Part shown: positions 7,619 to 15,326 of the stretch, one piece after another
Layout: the number at the start of each line of letters is the position of its first letter
Numbering within the stretch: the stretch's first letter is position 1
NCBI RefSeq assembly: GCF_016428755.1
Contig: NZ_JAELTI010000045.1
Location: forward strand, 1 to 39,782
Length of the DNA stretch: 39,782 nt
Reading direction: 5' to 3'
Source of the DNA: Allobosea sp. ASV33
Lineage (GTDB): Bacteria > Pseudomonadota > Alphaproteobacteria > Rhizobiales > Beijerinckiaceae
The notes under the pieces: generated by a model
Seen by the model: only the letters and a program-made list of their open reading frames with translations
What the model was told of the DNA's origin: nothing
Databases searched by the model: none
Program-made: the position numbers and the translations under genes

Positions 7619-9034
7619 ATGGCCGCCCGTTTTCCCTTTGCCGCCGCAGTGGCTCTCGTCGTGGCCTGCGCGGGTCCCGTGGCCGCACAGGCGCCGGCGC
7701 GGCAGGTGCCCGAGACGCGCGAGCAGGTGACGCTCTCCTTCGCGCCGTTGGTCAAGCAGACGCAGGCTGCGGTCGTGAACGTCTATGGCGCGCGCGTCGA
7801 GAAGCGTCCGCAGAATCCCTTCATGGACGATCCGTTCTTCCGCCGCTTCTTCGGCGATGGCGGCTTCGGCGTGCCGCGCGAGCGGGTGCAGCGCTCGCTC
7901 GGCTCCGGCGTGATCGTCGATGCCGGCGCCGGTCTCGTGGTGACGAACAACCACGTCATCGAGAACATGAGCGAAGTGAAGGTCGCCTTCGCCGACAAGC
8001 GCGAGGTCGAGGCCACGATCCTGCTGCGCGATCCGCGCACCGATCTCGCCGTGCTCAAGCTTGCCGATGCCAAGAACCTGACCGCGATCGAGCTGGCCGA
8101 TACCGACGAGCTGCAGGTCGGCGACATCGTGCTGGCCATGGGCAATCCCTTCGGCGTCGGCCAGACGGTGACGCAGGGCATCGTCTCGGCGCTGGCGCGC
8201 ACGCAGATCGGCGTCGGCGACGCGCAGTCCTTCATCCAGACCGATGCGGCGATCAATCCGGGCAATTCGGGCGGCGCGCTGATCGACATGAAGGGCCGCG
8301 TGGTCGGCATCAACACCGCGATCTATTCCCGCTCCGGCGGCAGCGTCGGCATCGGCTTCGCCATTCCCTCGGCGATGGTGCGCCTCGTCGTCGACAGCGC
8401 CAAGGCCGGCGCCAAGACGGTGAAGCGCCCCTGGTTCGGCGCGCGCTTGCAGAGCCTGACGGCAGAGGTCGCCGACGGGCTCGGTCTCGACCGGCCGGCC
8501 GGCTCGGTCGTTGCCAGCGTCGTCGATAAGGGCCCGGCCGACCAGTCCGGCCTGAAGCGCTCGGACGTCATCCTCTCGGTCGACGGCGTCAACGTCGACG
8601 ATCCCGAATCCTTCGGCTACCGCTTCGCGACCCGGCCGATCGGCGGCACGACGATGCTGAGCGTGCTGCGCGGCGGCAAGCGCATCTCGATCCCGGTGAA
8701 GCTCGTCGCGGCGCCCGAGACCCGGCCGCGCGACATGGTGAAGCTCACCAGCCGCTCGCCGCTCGCCGGCCTGACCGTCGGGAACATGTCGCCGGCGCTG
8801 GCCGAGGAACTCTCGATAGAGACCGGCAATGACGGCGTCGTCGTCAGCGAGGTCGAGGAAGGCAGCACCGCTGCCAATGTCGGCTTCCTGAAAGGCGACA
8901 TGATCAAGGCGCTCAACGGCGAGCAGATGACCACTTCGCGCGAGGTCGAGACGATCCTCAAGGAGCGCAAGCGCGCCTGGGAGGTGACGATCATCCGCAA
9001 CGGCCAGACGATCACCTCGGTCTTCCCGGGGTGA
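7619..9034 (+). CDS. Periplasmic serine endoprotease, HtrA/Do family
   Basis: A 471-aa envelope quality-control protease of the DegP/DegQ/MucD type. A signal peptide (about residues 1-25, ending GPVAAQA) is followed by a trypsin-like domain with the triad His112 (TNNHVIEN), Asp142 (RTDLAVLKL) and Ser217 (NPGNSGGALID). Two PDZ domains follow (about residues 270-365 and 375-471). The frame is open upstream, but the ATG at 7619 gives the signal peptide and has GGAGA nearby. Its last four bases overlap the GTG of rarA (GTGA), so the two are probably co-transcribed and coupled. I give no symbol because DegP, DegQ and MucD orthologues cannot be told apart by eye. Confidence 0.94.
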   Translation: MAARFPFAAAVALVVACAGPVAAQAPARQVPETREQVTLSFAPLVKQTQAAVVNVYGARVEKRPQNPFMDDPFFRRFFGDGGFGVPRERVQRSLGSGVIVDAGAGLVVTNNHVIENMSEVKVAFADKREVEATILLRDPRTDLAVLKLADAKNLTAIELADTDELQVGDIVLAMGNPFGVGQTVTQGIVSALARTQIGVGDAQSFIQTDAAINPGNSGGALIDMKGRVVGINTAIYSRSGGSVGIGFAIPSAMVRLVVDSAKAGAKTVKRPWFGARLQSLTAEVADGLGLDRPAGSVVASVVDKGPADQSGLKRSDVILSVDGVNVDDPESFGYRFATRPIGGTTMLSVLRGGKRISIPVKLVAAPETRPRDMVKLTSRSPLAGLTVGNMSPALAEELSIETGNDGVVVSEVEEGSTAANVGFLKGDMIKALNGEQMTTSREVETILKERKRAWEVTIIRNGQTITSVFPG

Positions 9035-10338
9035 GCGACCTGTTCGCAGCCTCGGGGCTGGACAAGTCCGGCCCGCGGCCGCTGGCCGACCGCCTGCGGC
9101 CGACGACGCTCGCCGAAGTCGCCGGCCAGGAGCACCTGACCGGGCCGGACGGGGCGCTGACGCGGCTCGTCGCCTCCGGCACGGTCGGCAGCCTGATCTT
9201 CTGGGGGCCGCCGGGCACCGGCAAGACGACGGTGGCACGGCTGCTCGCCGGGCTGGTCGATCTCGGCTTCGAGCAGATCAGCGCGATCTTTTCCGGCGTC
9301 GCCGATCTCAGGAAGGTGTTCGAGGCGGCGCGCGGGCGCCGGCTCGGCGGCCGGGGCACGCTGCTCTTCGTGGACGAGATCCATCGCTTCAACCGCGCCC
9401 AGCTCGACGCCTTCCTGCCTGTCATGGAGGACGGCACGATCACGCTGATCGGCGCCACGACCGAGAATCCGTCCTTCGCGCTCAACGCGGCGCTGCTGTC
9501 GCGGGCGCGGGTGCTGACCTTCAAGTCGCTGGACGAGGGCTCGCTGCTCTTCCTGCTCGGCCGGGCCGAGGTTCTGGAGGGGCGGGAGCTGCCGCTGACG
9601 CCGGAAGCACGCCTCGCGCTGGCCCGTTTCGCCGATGGCGACGGGCGCGCCGTGCTGACGCTGGCCGAGGAGATCTGGCGGGCGGCGAAGCCCGGCGAGA
9701 TTCTCGACGAGCATGGCTTATCGGATGTGATCCAGCGCCGCGCGCCGATCTACGACAAGGCGCAGGACGGCCATTACAACCTGATCTCCGCCCTGCACAA
9801 GACGATCCGCGGCTCCGACCCGGATGCGGCGCTCTACTATTTCGCACGCATGCTCGATGCCGGCGAGGACCCGCGCTTCCTGGCGCGGCGGCTCGTCCGC
9901 ATGGCGGTGGAGGATATCGGTCTCGCCGATCCGCAGGCGCTGTTGCATGCCCGCGCGGCGGCTGAGACCTATGAGCAGCTCGGCACGCCCGAGGGCGAGC
10001 TCGCGCTGGCCAATTGCGTGATCTATCTGGCGACGGCGCCGAAATCGAACGCGGCCTATACGGCCTACAAGGCGGCGGTGCGGGTGGCGAAGGAGCGGGG
10101 CTCCCTGACACCGCCCAAGACCATTCTCAACGCGCCAACCAAGCTGATGCGCGAGGAAGGCTACGGCGCCGATTACGCCTATGACCACGACCAGCCCGAT
10201 GCCTTTTCTGGCCAGAACTACTGGCCGGATGCGCTCGGCCGGCAGCGCTTCTATGATCCGCCGGAGCGGGGCTTCGAGCGCGAGATCCGCAAGCGGCTGG
10301 AATATTGGGAACGGCTGCGGCAGGAGCGGGGAGAGTAG
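9031..10338 (+). CDS. rarA: Replication-associated recombination protein A (RarA/MgsA)
   Basis: AAA+ ATPase of the clamp-loader group that acts at stalled replication forks. The 435-aa product has Walker A GPPGTGKTT (residues 59-67), Walker B LLFVDEIHRFN, sensor GATTENPSF and the RarA-specific C-terminal half (for example SALHKTIRGSDPDAALYY and RMAVEDIGLADPQAL). These distinguish it from RuvB or DnaX. The start is GTG 9031, overlapping the HtrA stop. The N-terminus MSDLFAASGLDKSGPRPLADRLRP is complete for the family when read from there. The downstream small membrane protein begins two bases after the stop. Confidence 0.95.
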   Translation: MSDLFAASGLDKSGPRPLADRLRPTTLAEVAGQEHLTGPDGALTRLVASGTVGSLIFWGPPGTGKTTVARLLAGLVDLGFEQISAIFSGVADLRKVFEAARGRRLGGRGTLLFVDEIHRFNRAQLDAFLPVMEDGTITLIGATTENPSFALNAALLSRARVLTFKSLDEGSLLFLLGRAEVLEGRELPLTPEARLALARFADGDGRAVLTLAEEIWRAAKPGEILDEHGLSDVIQRRAPIYDKAQDGHYNLISALHKTIRGSDPDAALYYFARMLDAGEDPRFLARRLVRMAVEDIGLADPQALLHARAAAETYEQLGTPEGELALANCVIYLATAPKSNAAYTAYKAAVRVAKERGSLTPPKTILNAPTKLMREEGYGADYAYDHDQPDAFSGQNYWPDALGRQRFYDPPERGFEREIRKRLEYWERLRQERGE

Positions 10339-10340
10339 GG

Positions 10341-10520
10341 ATGTATCTGATCGCGCGCCTGCTTCTGATCGTGCCCTCGGTGATCGCCGGCTGGTTCGTC
10401 TCGAAGGACGATGTCTCCTATTGGGTCATAGCCTTCGCCATCGCGCTGGTCTTCATCGTGCTGACCATCGCTTTCGAGCTCTATGTGCATCCAAGGTTGC
10501 GGCGCAGGCGCGAACCTTGA
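10341..10520 (+). CDS. Small two-helix membrane protein, unknown
   Basis: A 59-aa protein, MYLIARLLLIVPSVIAGWFV followed by a short polar turn and a second hydrophobic segment (about residues 29-48), ending in a basic tail RRRREP. GGGAGAG lies directly upstream of the ATG, which is two bases after the rarA stop, so it looks like the last gene of the HtrA-rarA unit. I do not recognise a family. Two membrane helices with a basic cytoplasmic tail are all that can be said. Confidence 0.7.
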   Translation: MYLIARLLLIVPSVIAGWFVSKDDVSYWVIAFAIALVFIVLTIAFELYVHPRLRRRREP

Positions 10521-10526
10521 GCGCGC

Positions 10527-10871
10527 TCAACTCCGGCAGGTGAACGGCAGGAAGGTGCCGGACATGCCGCTGTTCATCGCCATCAGCACGAGCCGGTTGG
10601 CGAGCTCCAGCTCCTCCTTGCTACGGGCGCAGACCTCGGCGCGAGCCTGGCAGTTCGAGGCGAGGAAGGCGTCGTGGCTGGCGAGGAAGTCCGCGCCCAG
10701 GCCCCTCTTGCCGAGCCGCGCGATCGACTGATCATAGGCCTTCCTGTAGCGATTGCATTTCTCGGTCGGCCAATCCGTGCTGCCGCTCTGCTGTGCGAAA
10801 GCGATCGTGCTGCCGAAGGCCAGCATGACGGCCAGCAATCCCATGCGGCCAAACCCAGCCTGAAGAGCCAT
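10527..10871 (-). CDS. Small secreted protein with four cysteines, unknown
   Basis: A 114-aa product. Residues 1-26 are a signal peptide (hydrophobic LLAVMLAFGSTIAF, then AQQ), and the mature part has four cysteines (KCNRYR, SNCQAR, EVCARS, FTCRS), consistent with two periplasmic disulfides. ATG 10871 was chosen among three in-frame starts because it follows GGAAGGAAAGCG at good spacing. Longer versions lose the compact signal peptide. It ends six bases from the end of the convergent small membrane protein gene. I do not recognise the family. It resembles other short cysteine-containing periplasmic proteins typical of Hyphomicrobiales. Confidence 0.75.
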   Translation of the reverse strand: MALQAGFGRMGLLAVMLAFGSTIAFAQQSGSTDWPTEKCNRYRKAYDQSIARLGKRGLGADFLASHDAFLASNCQARAEVCARSKEELELANRLVLMAMNSGMSGTFLPFTCRS

Positions 10872-10997
10872 CGCTTTCCTTCCCATCGCTGAGACCGGTC
10901 GTTTTCCCATACCGATCTTCCTGTCCGGCCGCACGGAGCCGTGCAATTGCGGCGGATTTCGTTTGTGCAAGGCGTCAGCGCGCTCTATTCCACAGCG

Positions 10998-11381
10998 ATG
11001 ATCTCCACTGCTTTCGTTTTCGTAGGCGCCGGCATCGGCGGTGCCCTGCGCCACGGCATCAATGTCGTCTCGCCGCGCTGGTTCGGCATGGGCTTTCCCT
11101 ATGGGACCATGGCCATCAACATCATCGGCTCCGCCCTGATGGGGCTCGTCGCCGGGTGGTTCGCGTTCCGCGCCGGCGAAGGCGTGCCGCAGGACCTGCG
11201 CCTGTTCCTGGCGACGGGCATCCTCGGCGGTTTCACCACTTTCTCGGCCTTCTCGCTCGATGCCGTCCTGCTCTGGGAGCGGGGCGAGGCGATGCTGGCG
11301 GCCACCTATGTGATCGGCTCGGTCGTGCTGTCGCTGGCGGCGCTGGTCGGTGGCCTCGCGATGATGCGGAGCATGTCATGA
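10998..11381 (+). CDS. crcB: Fluoride ion channel CrcB/FluC
   Basis: Inner-membrane channel that lets fluoride leave the cell. The 127-aa product has four membrane helices and the family motifs GAGIGGALRHG near the N-terminus, NIIGSALMG in helix 2 and the signature GGFTTFSAFSLD with the Phe-box residues lining the pore. ATG 10998 gives the standard length. The earlier in-frame GTG/ATG options only add a non-hydrophobic leader. The stop overlaps the start of the pseudouridine synthase gene (ATGA), indicating one transcript. I looked for a fluoride riboswitch in the 126 bases upstream and did not see its conserved core. Confidence 0.93.
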   Translation: MISTAFVFVGAGIGGALRHGINVVSPRWFGMGFPYGTMAINIIGSALMGLVAGWFAFRAGEGVPQDLRLFLATGILGGFTTFSAFSLDAVLLWERGEAMLAATYVIGSVVLSLAALVGGLAMMRSMS

Positions 11382-12646
11382 AGACGGGCGGCAAAGGCCC
11401 CGGCAGCAAGGGCGCCGGCGGCAAGGGTACGGGCGGCAAGGCCACCGGCAACTCCCCGCGTGGCGGCAAGCCGTCATCCGCCGGAGCCCCGCGCGGCAAG
11501 CGGCCGAGCCACGATGCCCGGCGCCGCGCCGCGGCGCGTCCGGCCGGCGGCGAGGAGCGCGTGCAGCGCCCCGTTCGCCCGCGGCCTGTGGAGGAGGCTC
11601 CCAAGCCGACGCGTGCGCAGGTGAAAGCCGAGACGGCGCAGGTGCTCTCGACCGGCGTGCAGCAGCTCGTCGTGACGCCGGACGAGAACGAGATGCGGAT
11701 CGACCGCTTCCTCGAGGCGCGTTTCCCGCAGCTCTCCTTCAGCCATATCCAGCGCATCGTCCGGAAGGGCGAATTGCGCGTCGACGGCAAGCGCGCCGAC
11801 AGCAAGGACCGGCTCACCGAAGGCCAGACCGTGCGCATCCCGCCGCTGAAGCTCGAGCCGCAGGAACAGCGCCCGCGCTCGCTCAAGGCCGATACCGACA
11901 CGGTCGAATTCCTGCGATCGATTACCCTCTATGAGGATGACGACGTCATCGTTCTCAACAAGCCGGCGGGTTTGGCCGTGCAGGGCGGTTCGGGCACGAC
12001 ACGACATGTCGACCAGATGCTGGAGGTGCTGACCGACAAGAGCGGCCAGAAGCCGCGCCTCGTCCATCGCCTCGACAAGGACACGGCCGGCTGCCTGGTC
12101 ATCGCGAAATCGCGCTTCGCCGCTGCGACGCTGGCCAAGACCTTCCGTTCGCGCTCGGCCCGCAAGGTCTATTGGGCGCTGGTCGCCGGCGTGCCGCGCG
12201 TCCGCCAGGGCCGCATCTCGACCTATCTCGCCCGCGAGGAGGCTTATGACGGCGACCAGCGCATGGCCGTCGCCAAACATGGCGAGGACGGGGCCATGCA
12301 TGCGGTAACCTATTACGCCGTGGTCGAGACGGCGGCACAGAAGCTCGGCTGGCTGTCGCTGAAGCCGGTGACGGGGCGCACGCATCAATTGCGCGCGCAC
12401 GCCGCCCATATCGGCCATCCGATCATCGGCGACCCCAAATACTTCAACATCCAGAACTGGGAGCTGCCCGGCGGCATCCAGAACAAGCTGCATCTGCTGG
12501 CCAGGCGAATCGTGCTGCCGCATCCGCGCGGCAAGGGCACGATCGATGTCAGCGCGCCGCTGCCGCCGCATATGCGCCAGAGCTGGAACCTGCTCGGCTT
12601 CGACGACGCGCCCTATGATCCGATCGTCGAGGCGCCCGACGAGTAA
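11378..12646 (+). CDS. RluA-family 23S rRNA pseudouridine synthase (RluC-like)
   Basis: Converts specific uridines of 23S rRNA to pseudouridine. The 422-aa product has a low-complexity Gly/Lys/Arg/Pro-rich N-terminal region (residues 1 to about 85), an S4 RNA-binding domain (about 100-165, DRFLEARFPQLSFSHIQRIV), and the RluA catalytic domain with the active-site Asp233 in HRLDKDTAG. KPVTGRTHQLRAH and HPIIGDPKY follow. The ATG at 11378 overlaps the crcB stop by four bases. The disordered basic extension is long compared with E. coli RluC. The crcB-RluA pairing is common in Hyphomicrobiales. RluC is the likely function, but RluD-like specificity cannot be excluded. Confidence 0.92.
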   Translation: MKTGGKGPGSKGAGGKGTGGKATGNSPRGGKPSSAGAPRGKRPSHDARRRAAARPAGGEERVQRPVRPRPVEEAPKPTRAQVKAETAQVLSTGVQQLVVTPDENEMRIDRFLEARFPQLSFSHIQRIVRKGELRVDGKRADSKDRLTEGQTVRIPPLKLEPQEQRPRSLKADTDTVEFLRSITLYEDDDVIVLNKPAGLAVQGGSGTTRHVDQMLEVLTDKSGQKPRLVHRLDKDTAGCLVIAKSRFAAATLAKTFRSRSARKVYWALVAGVPRVRQGRISTYLAREEAYDGDQRMAVAKHGEDGAMHAVTYYAVVETAAQKLGWLSLKPVTGRTHQLRAHAAHIGHPIIGDPKYFNIQNWELPGGIQNKLHLLARRIVLPHPRGKGTIDVSAPLPPHMRQSWNLLGFDDAPYDPIVEAPDE

Positions 12647-12682
12647 AACCCTCCGATCCTATGACGAAACGTAAGAGAACAG

Positions 12683-12711
12683 TTGCGGAACAAAACGCTT
12701 TCTGTTCTAGT
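12683..12711 (+). promoter_or_regulatory. Possible promoter of the PsiF-repeat gene
   Basis: TTGCGG (12683-12688) and TCTAGT (12706-12711) with a 17-base spacer, in a locally AT-richer patch 30 bases before the start codon. An inverted repeat AGAACAG (12676-12682) / CTGTTCT (12702-12708) brackets the spacer and could be an operator. The promoter match is only fair. Confidence 0.3.
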
Positions 12712-12739
12712 CATGTTTTCGTCATCGGAGGGGCTGACC

Positions 12740-13240
12740 ATGCGTTCGATCTGGATCGTTTCCGCCTTTGTTCTCGGGCTTGCCGGAGCTGCCCAGGCTC
12801 AGACTGCGCCGCCGGCAAAAGCGCCGGTTTCGACCACTGCTACGGCGGCGACGGATGAGCCGATCCCGCGCACTGAGCGGGCCAAGGCCCGGCAAGATTG
12901 CGTGGCCGAAAATGTCGCGCTCACCGGCGATGATCTGCGCGCGGCCATGCGGATCTGCATGCAGGGCAAGTTTCCGGGCGTGCAGCTTTATGCCCGCGAC
13001 GGGGTCACGCGGGACGGCAAGCCGACGGCCGTGGCGGCGCGGGCCGCCTGCAAGGACGAGGTCGACGGGCGCAAGCTGGAGGGCTCGGAGCGGATCGCGG
13101 CGCTGACCGCCTGCTTCAACGGCAAGCGGCCGGACCTCGCGCAGCGCTCCGAATGCCGCAAGGAGGCGCGGGCCAAGGGGCTCGACGGCGCCGATCTGCG
13201 CAAGGCGGTCGATGCCTGCGCCCGCGAAGCCAAGGGCTGA
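12740..13240 (+). CDS. Secreted PsiF-repeat protein
   Basis: A 166-aa exported protein. Signal peptide at residues 1-20 (ending GAAQAQ), then a Pro/Ala/Thr linker, then cysteine-framed repeats. The last two fit the PsiF repeat: CKDEVDGRKLEGSERIAALT-AC and CRKEARAKGLDGADLRKAVD-AC. An earlier, more divergent unit reads CVAENVALTGDDLRAAMRIC. PsiF in E. coli is phosphate-starvation inducible with unknown function, so only periplasmic location and disulfide-stabilised repeats can be inferred. ATG 12740 is preferred over the upstream ATG 12683 because it starts directly at the signal peptide after a GGAGGGG site. Confidence 0.85.
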   Translation: MRSIWIVSAFVLGLAGAAQAQTAPPAKAPVSTTATAATDEPIPRTERAKARQDCVAENVALTGDDLRAAMRICMQGKFPGVQLYARDGVTRDGKPTAVAARAACKDEVDGRKLEGSERIAALTACFNGKRPDLAQRSECRKEARAKGLDGADLRKAVDACAREAKG

Positions 13241-13314
13241 GCGGTTCGCGGACGCGATGATGCCATGATCGGCTTGCAGTGGATCGCCTCGGCGATCCGG
13301 GTTAAAGCGCCGGT

Positions 13315-13992
13315 ATGGACCTCATCATCTTCGATCTCGACGGCACGCTGATCAATTCCGAGGCGATCATCCTCGGTGCGCAATTCGAGACCTTCAGGCG
13401 CTGCGGCCTGGTGCATCCGGGCCGCGAGGCGGGGCTCGGCATCGTCGGGCTGACGCTGGACATCGCGCTGGCGCAGCTTGCCGGGCTCGTGGAGCCCGAC
13501 GATGTGCTGACCGAGACCTATCGCCAGGTCTTTAGCGCGATGCGCGTGCAGGCGGAGAACGACCCGTCGCTCGACGAGCCGCTCTTCGCGGGCGTCGCCG
13601 AGACGCTGGCCGAATTGAAGCGCCATAGCGGGCTGAAGCTCGGCATCGCCACCGGCAAGTCGCGCAAGGGCGCCGAGTTCATCGTCGCCCGGCATGGCTG
13701 GCAGGGGCTGTTCGACACGGTGCAATCGGCGGACGACGCGCCCTCGAAGCCGCATCCCGGCATGATCCAGCGGGCGATGGCGGAGACGGGCGCGGCACCC
13801 GAGCATACGGCGATGGTCGGCGACAGCTCCTTCGATATCGAGATGGCGGTGGCCGCCGGCGTGGTGCCTGTCGCGGTGTCCTGGGGCTTCCAGCCGGCCG
13901 AGAGGCTCGTTTCGCTCGGTGCCCGGCATGTGCTGCGCGAGTTCCGGGAGTTGCCCGCGGCATTGGGTTTGCCGAAGACCGTGGCGGCGTAA
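13315..13992 (+). CDS. HAD-superfamily hydrolase, phosphoglycolate phosphatase-like
   Basis: A 225-aa cytoplasmic phosphatase of the HAD subfamily IA. Motif I is DLDGT with the nucleophile Asp7 and Asp9, motif II is IATGKS, the motif III lysine is in SKPHPGM, and motif IV is MVGDSSFDIEMA. A small alpha-helical cap domain spans about residues 15-95. Substrates of such enzymes are usually small phosphate esters. The name phosphoglycolate phosphatase-like reflects fold similarity only. In relatives this gene often sits after the crcB-RluA pair. The PsiF-repeat gene lies between here. Confidence 0.9.
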   Translation: MDLIIFDLDGTLINSEAIILGAQFETFRRCGLVHPGREAGLGIVGLTLDIALAQLAGLVEPDDVLTETYRQVFSAMRVQAENDPSLDEPLFAGVAETLAELKRHSGLKLGIATGKSRKGAEFIVARHGWQGLFDTVQSADDAPSKPHPGMIQRAMAETGAAPEHTAMVGDSSFDIEMAVAAGVVPVAVSWGFQPAERLVSLGARHVLREFRELPAALGLPKTVAA

Positions 13993-14522
13993 GGCCTCCC
14001 GGGGCTGAACGCTACGGCTTCCAGGCGCTCTCTGTCATTCCAGGGCGCCGCACGTGCGAACCCGGAGCCCACCACGGATTGCGAGATTTCACGCCGGATT
14101 GGTGGCGGCTCACTCCGTCGTGGGTTCCGGGTCATTCGCGGATTTTATCTCTGGGCCGATCGACGGTCGAACCCGACGGCAAAGCCTCCGGGGCGACAAG
14201 AGCGCCTCTTGGGAGCGCCTATGTTAGGTCGCACCGACGACGAGGAATGTCCTTCAGTGCGCTCGGATTTTGTCCGGGTTGCCTGGATGATTGCGGGCTG
14301 TGGCGATCACCCCTGGCTCTCTAGCCGGCACTGGTCGTGGCGCCCGTTCTCGATGCCCGTGGCGCCGCCAGTAACCTCCTCGCAACCAAGCCGACTCAGT
14401 TTCGTTTAACCTGAATAATCGTTCAGATTTGCGCGTTAACCACCTGATGCCGAGGCGGGGTTCATAGTGTTCCCACAACAGGGACGTACCGGCACAAAAC
14501 AACGCCGGACAGGGGTTCAAAC
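13993..14522. other. 530-base intergenic region
   Basis: No convincing gene on either strand. The left half holds an imperfect inverted repeat (14060-14077 with 14115-14132). The right end (about 14395-14470) is clearly lower in GC and includes CTGAATAATCGTTCAG with 5-bp arms. It is the likely promoter region of the 14523 gene, though I could not pick a clear -35/-10 pair. Confidence 0.5.
14060..14132. repeat. Imperfect inverted repeat 3' of the HAD gene
   Basis: ACCCGGAGCCCACCACGG (14060-14077) and CCGTCGTGGGTTCCGGGT (14115-14132) pair at 16 of 18 positions with a 37-base spacer. It begins 67 bases after the HAD stop. It resembles the other intergenic palindromes of this window (it is preceded by GTCATTCC) and may be a decayed member. 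Confidence 0.6.
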
Positions 14523-14972
14523 ATGATGGATCATGAGCTTCGTGAATTCGTCGATCGCGTGATGGATCGTCGCGCGATCGACGAAGAAGACGTCAAGATG
14601 CTTCAGCGCAGCATCTTGAGCGACATCGTCATCACGCGGGACATCGTCGATGTGCTCATCGCACTCGACCGGGCCGTGCCGCAAAGCTGCAAGGCCTACG
14701 CGGATTACATGGTGGCGCTGGTCGTCGATTTCGCCGTCTGGGAGAACCGTCCGACCGGCGTGATCGACCGCGACAAGGCCCATTGGCTGGTCACGACGCT
14801 CTCGGCCGGCGAGGGGCCGACCGCCACCGCCCAGCGCATCGCCTTCGAGATCGCTCGCGAAGCCGAGCATTGCGACGAGACGCTGCTCGCCTTCGCCTTC
14901 GCCAAGGGCGCGGCGAAGGATGTGGTCCGCGCCGGTGTCGGCGCTGCGCCGCGCGTCCTGCTCGCAAGCTGA
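14523..14972 (+). CDS. Conserved protein of unknown function
   Basis: A 149-aa, soluble-looking, acidic and helical protein (MMDHELREFVDRVMDRR start). It has no signal peptide, membrane segment or known motif that I can see. Stretches such as VLIALDRAVP, YMVALVVDFAVWENRPTG and HWLVTTLSAGEGPTATAQR look conserved in the style of Hyphomicrobiales hypothetical proteins I recall, but I cannot name a family. Codon use matches its neighbours. It stands alone behind a long AT-richer upstream region, and a REP-like hairpin follows 16 bases after its stop. A second ATG directly follows the first, so the start is uncertain by one codon. Confidence 0.8.
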   Translation: MMDHELREFVDRVMDRRAIDEEDVKMLQRSILSDIVITRDIVDVLIALDRAVPQSCKAYADYMVALVVDFAVWENRPTGVIDRDKAHWLVTTLSAGEGPTATAQRIAFEIAREAEHCDETLLAFAFAKGAAKDVVRAGVGAAPRVLLAS

Positions 14973-14988
14973 GATCAAGGGGAGCGGA

Positions 14989-15013
14989 CCGAAAAGCGGT
15001 ATTCGCTTTTCGG
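14989..15013. repeat. GGACCGAAAAGCGG-type hairpin
   Basis: A perfect 10-bp stem, CCGAAAAGCG (14989-14998) with CGCTTTTCGG (15004-15013), and a GTATT loop. The preceding GAGCGGA matches the core of the palindrome at 566-615, so it looks like a shortened member of that family. It lies just 3' of the unknown gene and could serve as its terminator. Confidence 0.65.
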
Positions 15014-15079
15014 ATGGCTGCGATGGCAAGACGGATCGATCGCGATTTTGCGCGCGGTCAGACGCACGGCGATCAAGCA

Positions 15080-15165
15080 TCGTTCTCGGGCTTGACCCGA
15101 GAACACAGGCAGGAAGAGGAAGGCGCTTTCTGCAAGAGATGCCCGGGCGAGGCCCAGGCATGACG
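15080..15165. repeat. Cloverleaf-type intergenic repeat, copy C
   Basis: Left hairpin GTTCTCGGG / CCCGAGAAC (about 15082-15104). Right hairpin ATGCCCGGGC / GCCCAGGCAT (about 15139-15161), followed by the ATGACG end. A central pairing GCAGGAAG / CTTTCTGC with one mismatch is visible between them. The left outer arm is degraded to ATCGTT. Confidence 0.65.
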
Positions 15166-15326
15166 CGTCGAGCGGGGCTCCCGCCGAGAGCCACCGACAC
15201 CCGGAGCCTGTGCATCCTTGCACAACGGCTTAGCCGATAGCCGACTTTCGCATCGGTGGACGGCAGTTGCGGCATCCCATAGACCCCGGCTATTGCAGTC
15301 TGGTCTGAAGCCGGGAGTGGCCGCGC

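Larger units (their letters stand above)
14973..15326. other. 354-base intergenic region with two repeat types
   Basis: No gene is supported. It contains the hairpin at 14989-15013, cloverleaf-type copy C at 15080-15165, and then about 160 bases before pccA with no recognisable promoter or riboswitch. Confidence 0.55.

Noticed and set aside
10872-10997. Fluoride riboswitch upstream of crcB
   Set aside because: The conserved core of the crcB motif is not visible in this stretch.
12670-12720. EcfG-type stress promoter (GGAAC-N17-CGTT) before the PsiF-repeat gene
   Set aside because: GGAAC is present at 12687-12691 but no CGTT follows at the required spacing.
13281-13298. Hairpin GGATCGCC/GGCGATCC before the HAD gene
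   Set aside because: Only a two-base loop and no U-tract. It is too tight and too short to call a terminator or regulatory element.
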